Shown in pieces: positions 63,893 to 64,000 of a stretch of 64,000 nucleotides of DNA; within the stretch, counting starts at the first letter, position 1, and every line of letters begins with the position of its first letter. The stretch covers positions 21,452,001 to 21,516,000 of the forward strand of contig NW_027478162.1 of assembly GCF_051020975.1 (NCBI RefSeq), given 5' to 3'. The position numbers were made by a program, and so were the translations under genes. The notes beneath the pieces were generated by a model, which was given only the letters and a program-made list of their open reading frames with translations, did no database searches and was not told where the DNA came from. Source of the stretch: Osmia lignaria lignaria (Eukaryota > Arthropoda > Insecta > Hymenoptera > Megachilidae).

Positions 63893-64000
63893 TTGCAGAT
63901 TTATCTCAAGGGAAGGGGCCTGACGGACATATTTCGAGATATTTCTTCTTCTTGTTGTTCTTCTTCTGCACAGCTAAGTTGGAAGTGGCATTTGCGGCTC
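63893..64000 (+). repeat. Partial satellite unit at right window edge
   Basis: The last 108 bases are the start of another unit, cut in the middle allele gcggctc. It carries gctaagttgg as in the unit at 51013. The array continues beyond the window. Confidence 0.97.

Larger units (their letters stand above)
1..64000. repeat. 322-bp satellite DNA tandem array filling the window
   Basis: Every landmark word recurs every 322 bases in the same orientation from end to end, for example the TTGCAG after CGAGATAT, the TTC/TTG pyrimidine tract, TGATCA and the two A6 tracts. Unit starts are 258+322n up to 23764, then 24085+322n up to 25051, 25370+322n up to 39216, 39535+322n up to 44365, and 44573+322n up to 63571. 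This gives 198 units, of which 194 are exactly 322 bp by this arithmetic. All are in the same orientation; no inverted monomer was seen. Such length homogeneity with scattered point variants is typical of centromeric or heterochromatic satellites kept alike by unequal exchange and conversion. The chromosomal location and the organism are inferred only as eukaryotic, possibly insect. No stretch over 300 bases lies outside the repeat. Confidence 0.99.
61961..64000 (+). repeat. Copy of 48437-51120 lacking two units; runs off the window
   Basis: The offset is 13524 (42 x 322) for the units at 61961, 62283 and 62605, then 12880 (40 x 322) for 63249, 63571 and the final partial unit with tccgaggtatttgc and gctaagttgg. 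The left limit lies inside the unit at 61961, before agctgcaagtgg at 62044, since its start (cagatatatc) differs from 48437. The right limit is outside the window. Confidence 0.9.

Noticed and set aside
1..64000. A repeat-coding gene (mucin- or silk-like protein)
   Set aside because: 322 is not divisible by 3 and each unit contains stops in all frames over its AT-rich tail, so no long frame crosses a unit boundary.
1..64000. CRISPR array or bacterial origin
   Set aside because: There are no short repeats with unique spacers; the whole 322-bp unit repeats. Nothing bacterial (operons, ribosome binding sites, dense coding) is present.

Overview
The whole 64 kb window is one uninterrupted head-to-tail tandem array of a satellite DNA with a 322-bp monomer. 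No unique DNA, transposon, tRNA, rRNA or credible protein gene interrupts it. Taking the invariant TTGCAG (in a few units TTGCCG or TTGCAT) after the CGAGATAT motif as the unit start, 198 consecutive units run from 258 to 63892. A 257-bp partial unit lies at the left edge and a 108-bp partial unit at the right edge, so both array ends are outside the window. Only four units depart from 322 bp: 321 bp at 23764, 319 bp at 25051 and 39216, and 208 bp at 44365.

The material is eukaryotic: a homogeneous, AT-rich (about 38% G+C in a 300-base hand count at 34741-35040) satellite of centromeric, pericentromeric or other heterochromatic type. The style of the monomer (repeated CGAGATAT/ATATCTCG words, A-tracts, short inverted repeats) resembles insect satellites. 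That is an impression only; I do not recognise the family or species.

Monomers fall into two main 3'-tail haplotypes. Class A has ctcgatatatctcgaaaact, tacgcttctg and attgtaggaaacata. Class B has cttgatatatctcgagaact, tacgcatctg and aaagtaggaaactta. These combine with several middle-segment alleles and with a minor 'cagctcaaaggaactgg' 5' allele.

Layout, left to right: 1-1200, units with the minor 5' allele; 1200-3155, mixed A/B; 3156-13137, a 15-unit block followed by a near-identical 16-unit copy; 13138-20865, overlapping 5/6-unit and 17/18-unit duplications; 20866-24406, a 4-unit periodicity and the 1-bp deletion unit; 24407-30199, a 10-unit block followed by an 8-unit derivative; 30200-34063, short-range 4- and 8-unit duplications; 34064-37927, 5-unit then 3-unit periodicity; 37928-41144, which contains a dispersed copy of the 24.4-26.9 kb block; 41145-48758, a 5-unit block repeated at 46827 and the 208-bp unit; 48759-61960, mosaic units with 6-, 9- and 17-unit offsets; 61961-64000, a copy of 48437-51120 with two units missing.

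There is no operon or pathway. What the window records is recombination: higher-order duplications whose offsets are multiples of 322, three monomers that are hybrids at deletion joints, and one out-of-register event through a 26-bp repeat inside the monomer. A 74-codon open frame recurs in 185 of the 197 near-full-length units. It lacks an ATG, shifts phase every unit (322 = 3x107+1), and its nonsense alleles are amplified with the array, so I treat it as a by-product of array homogeneity and not as a gene.
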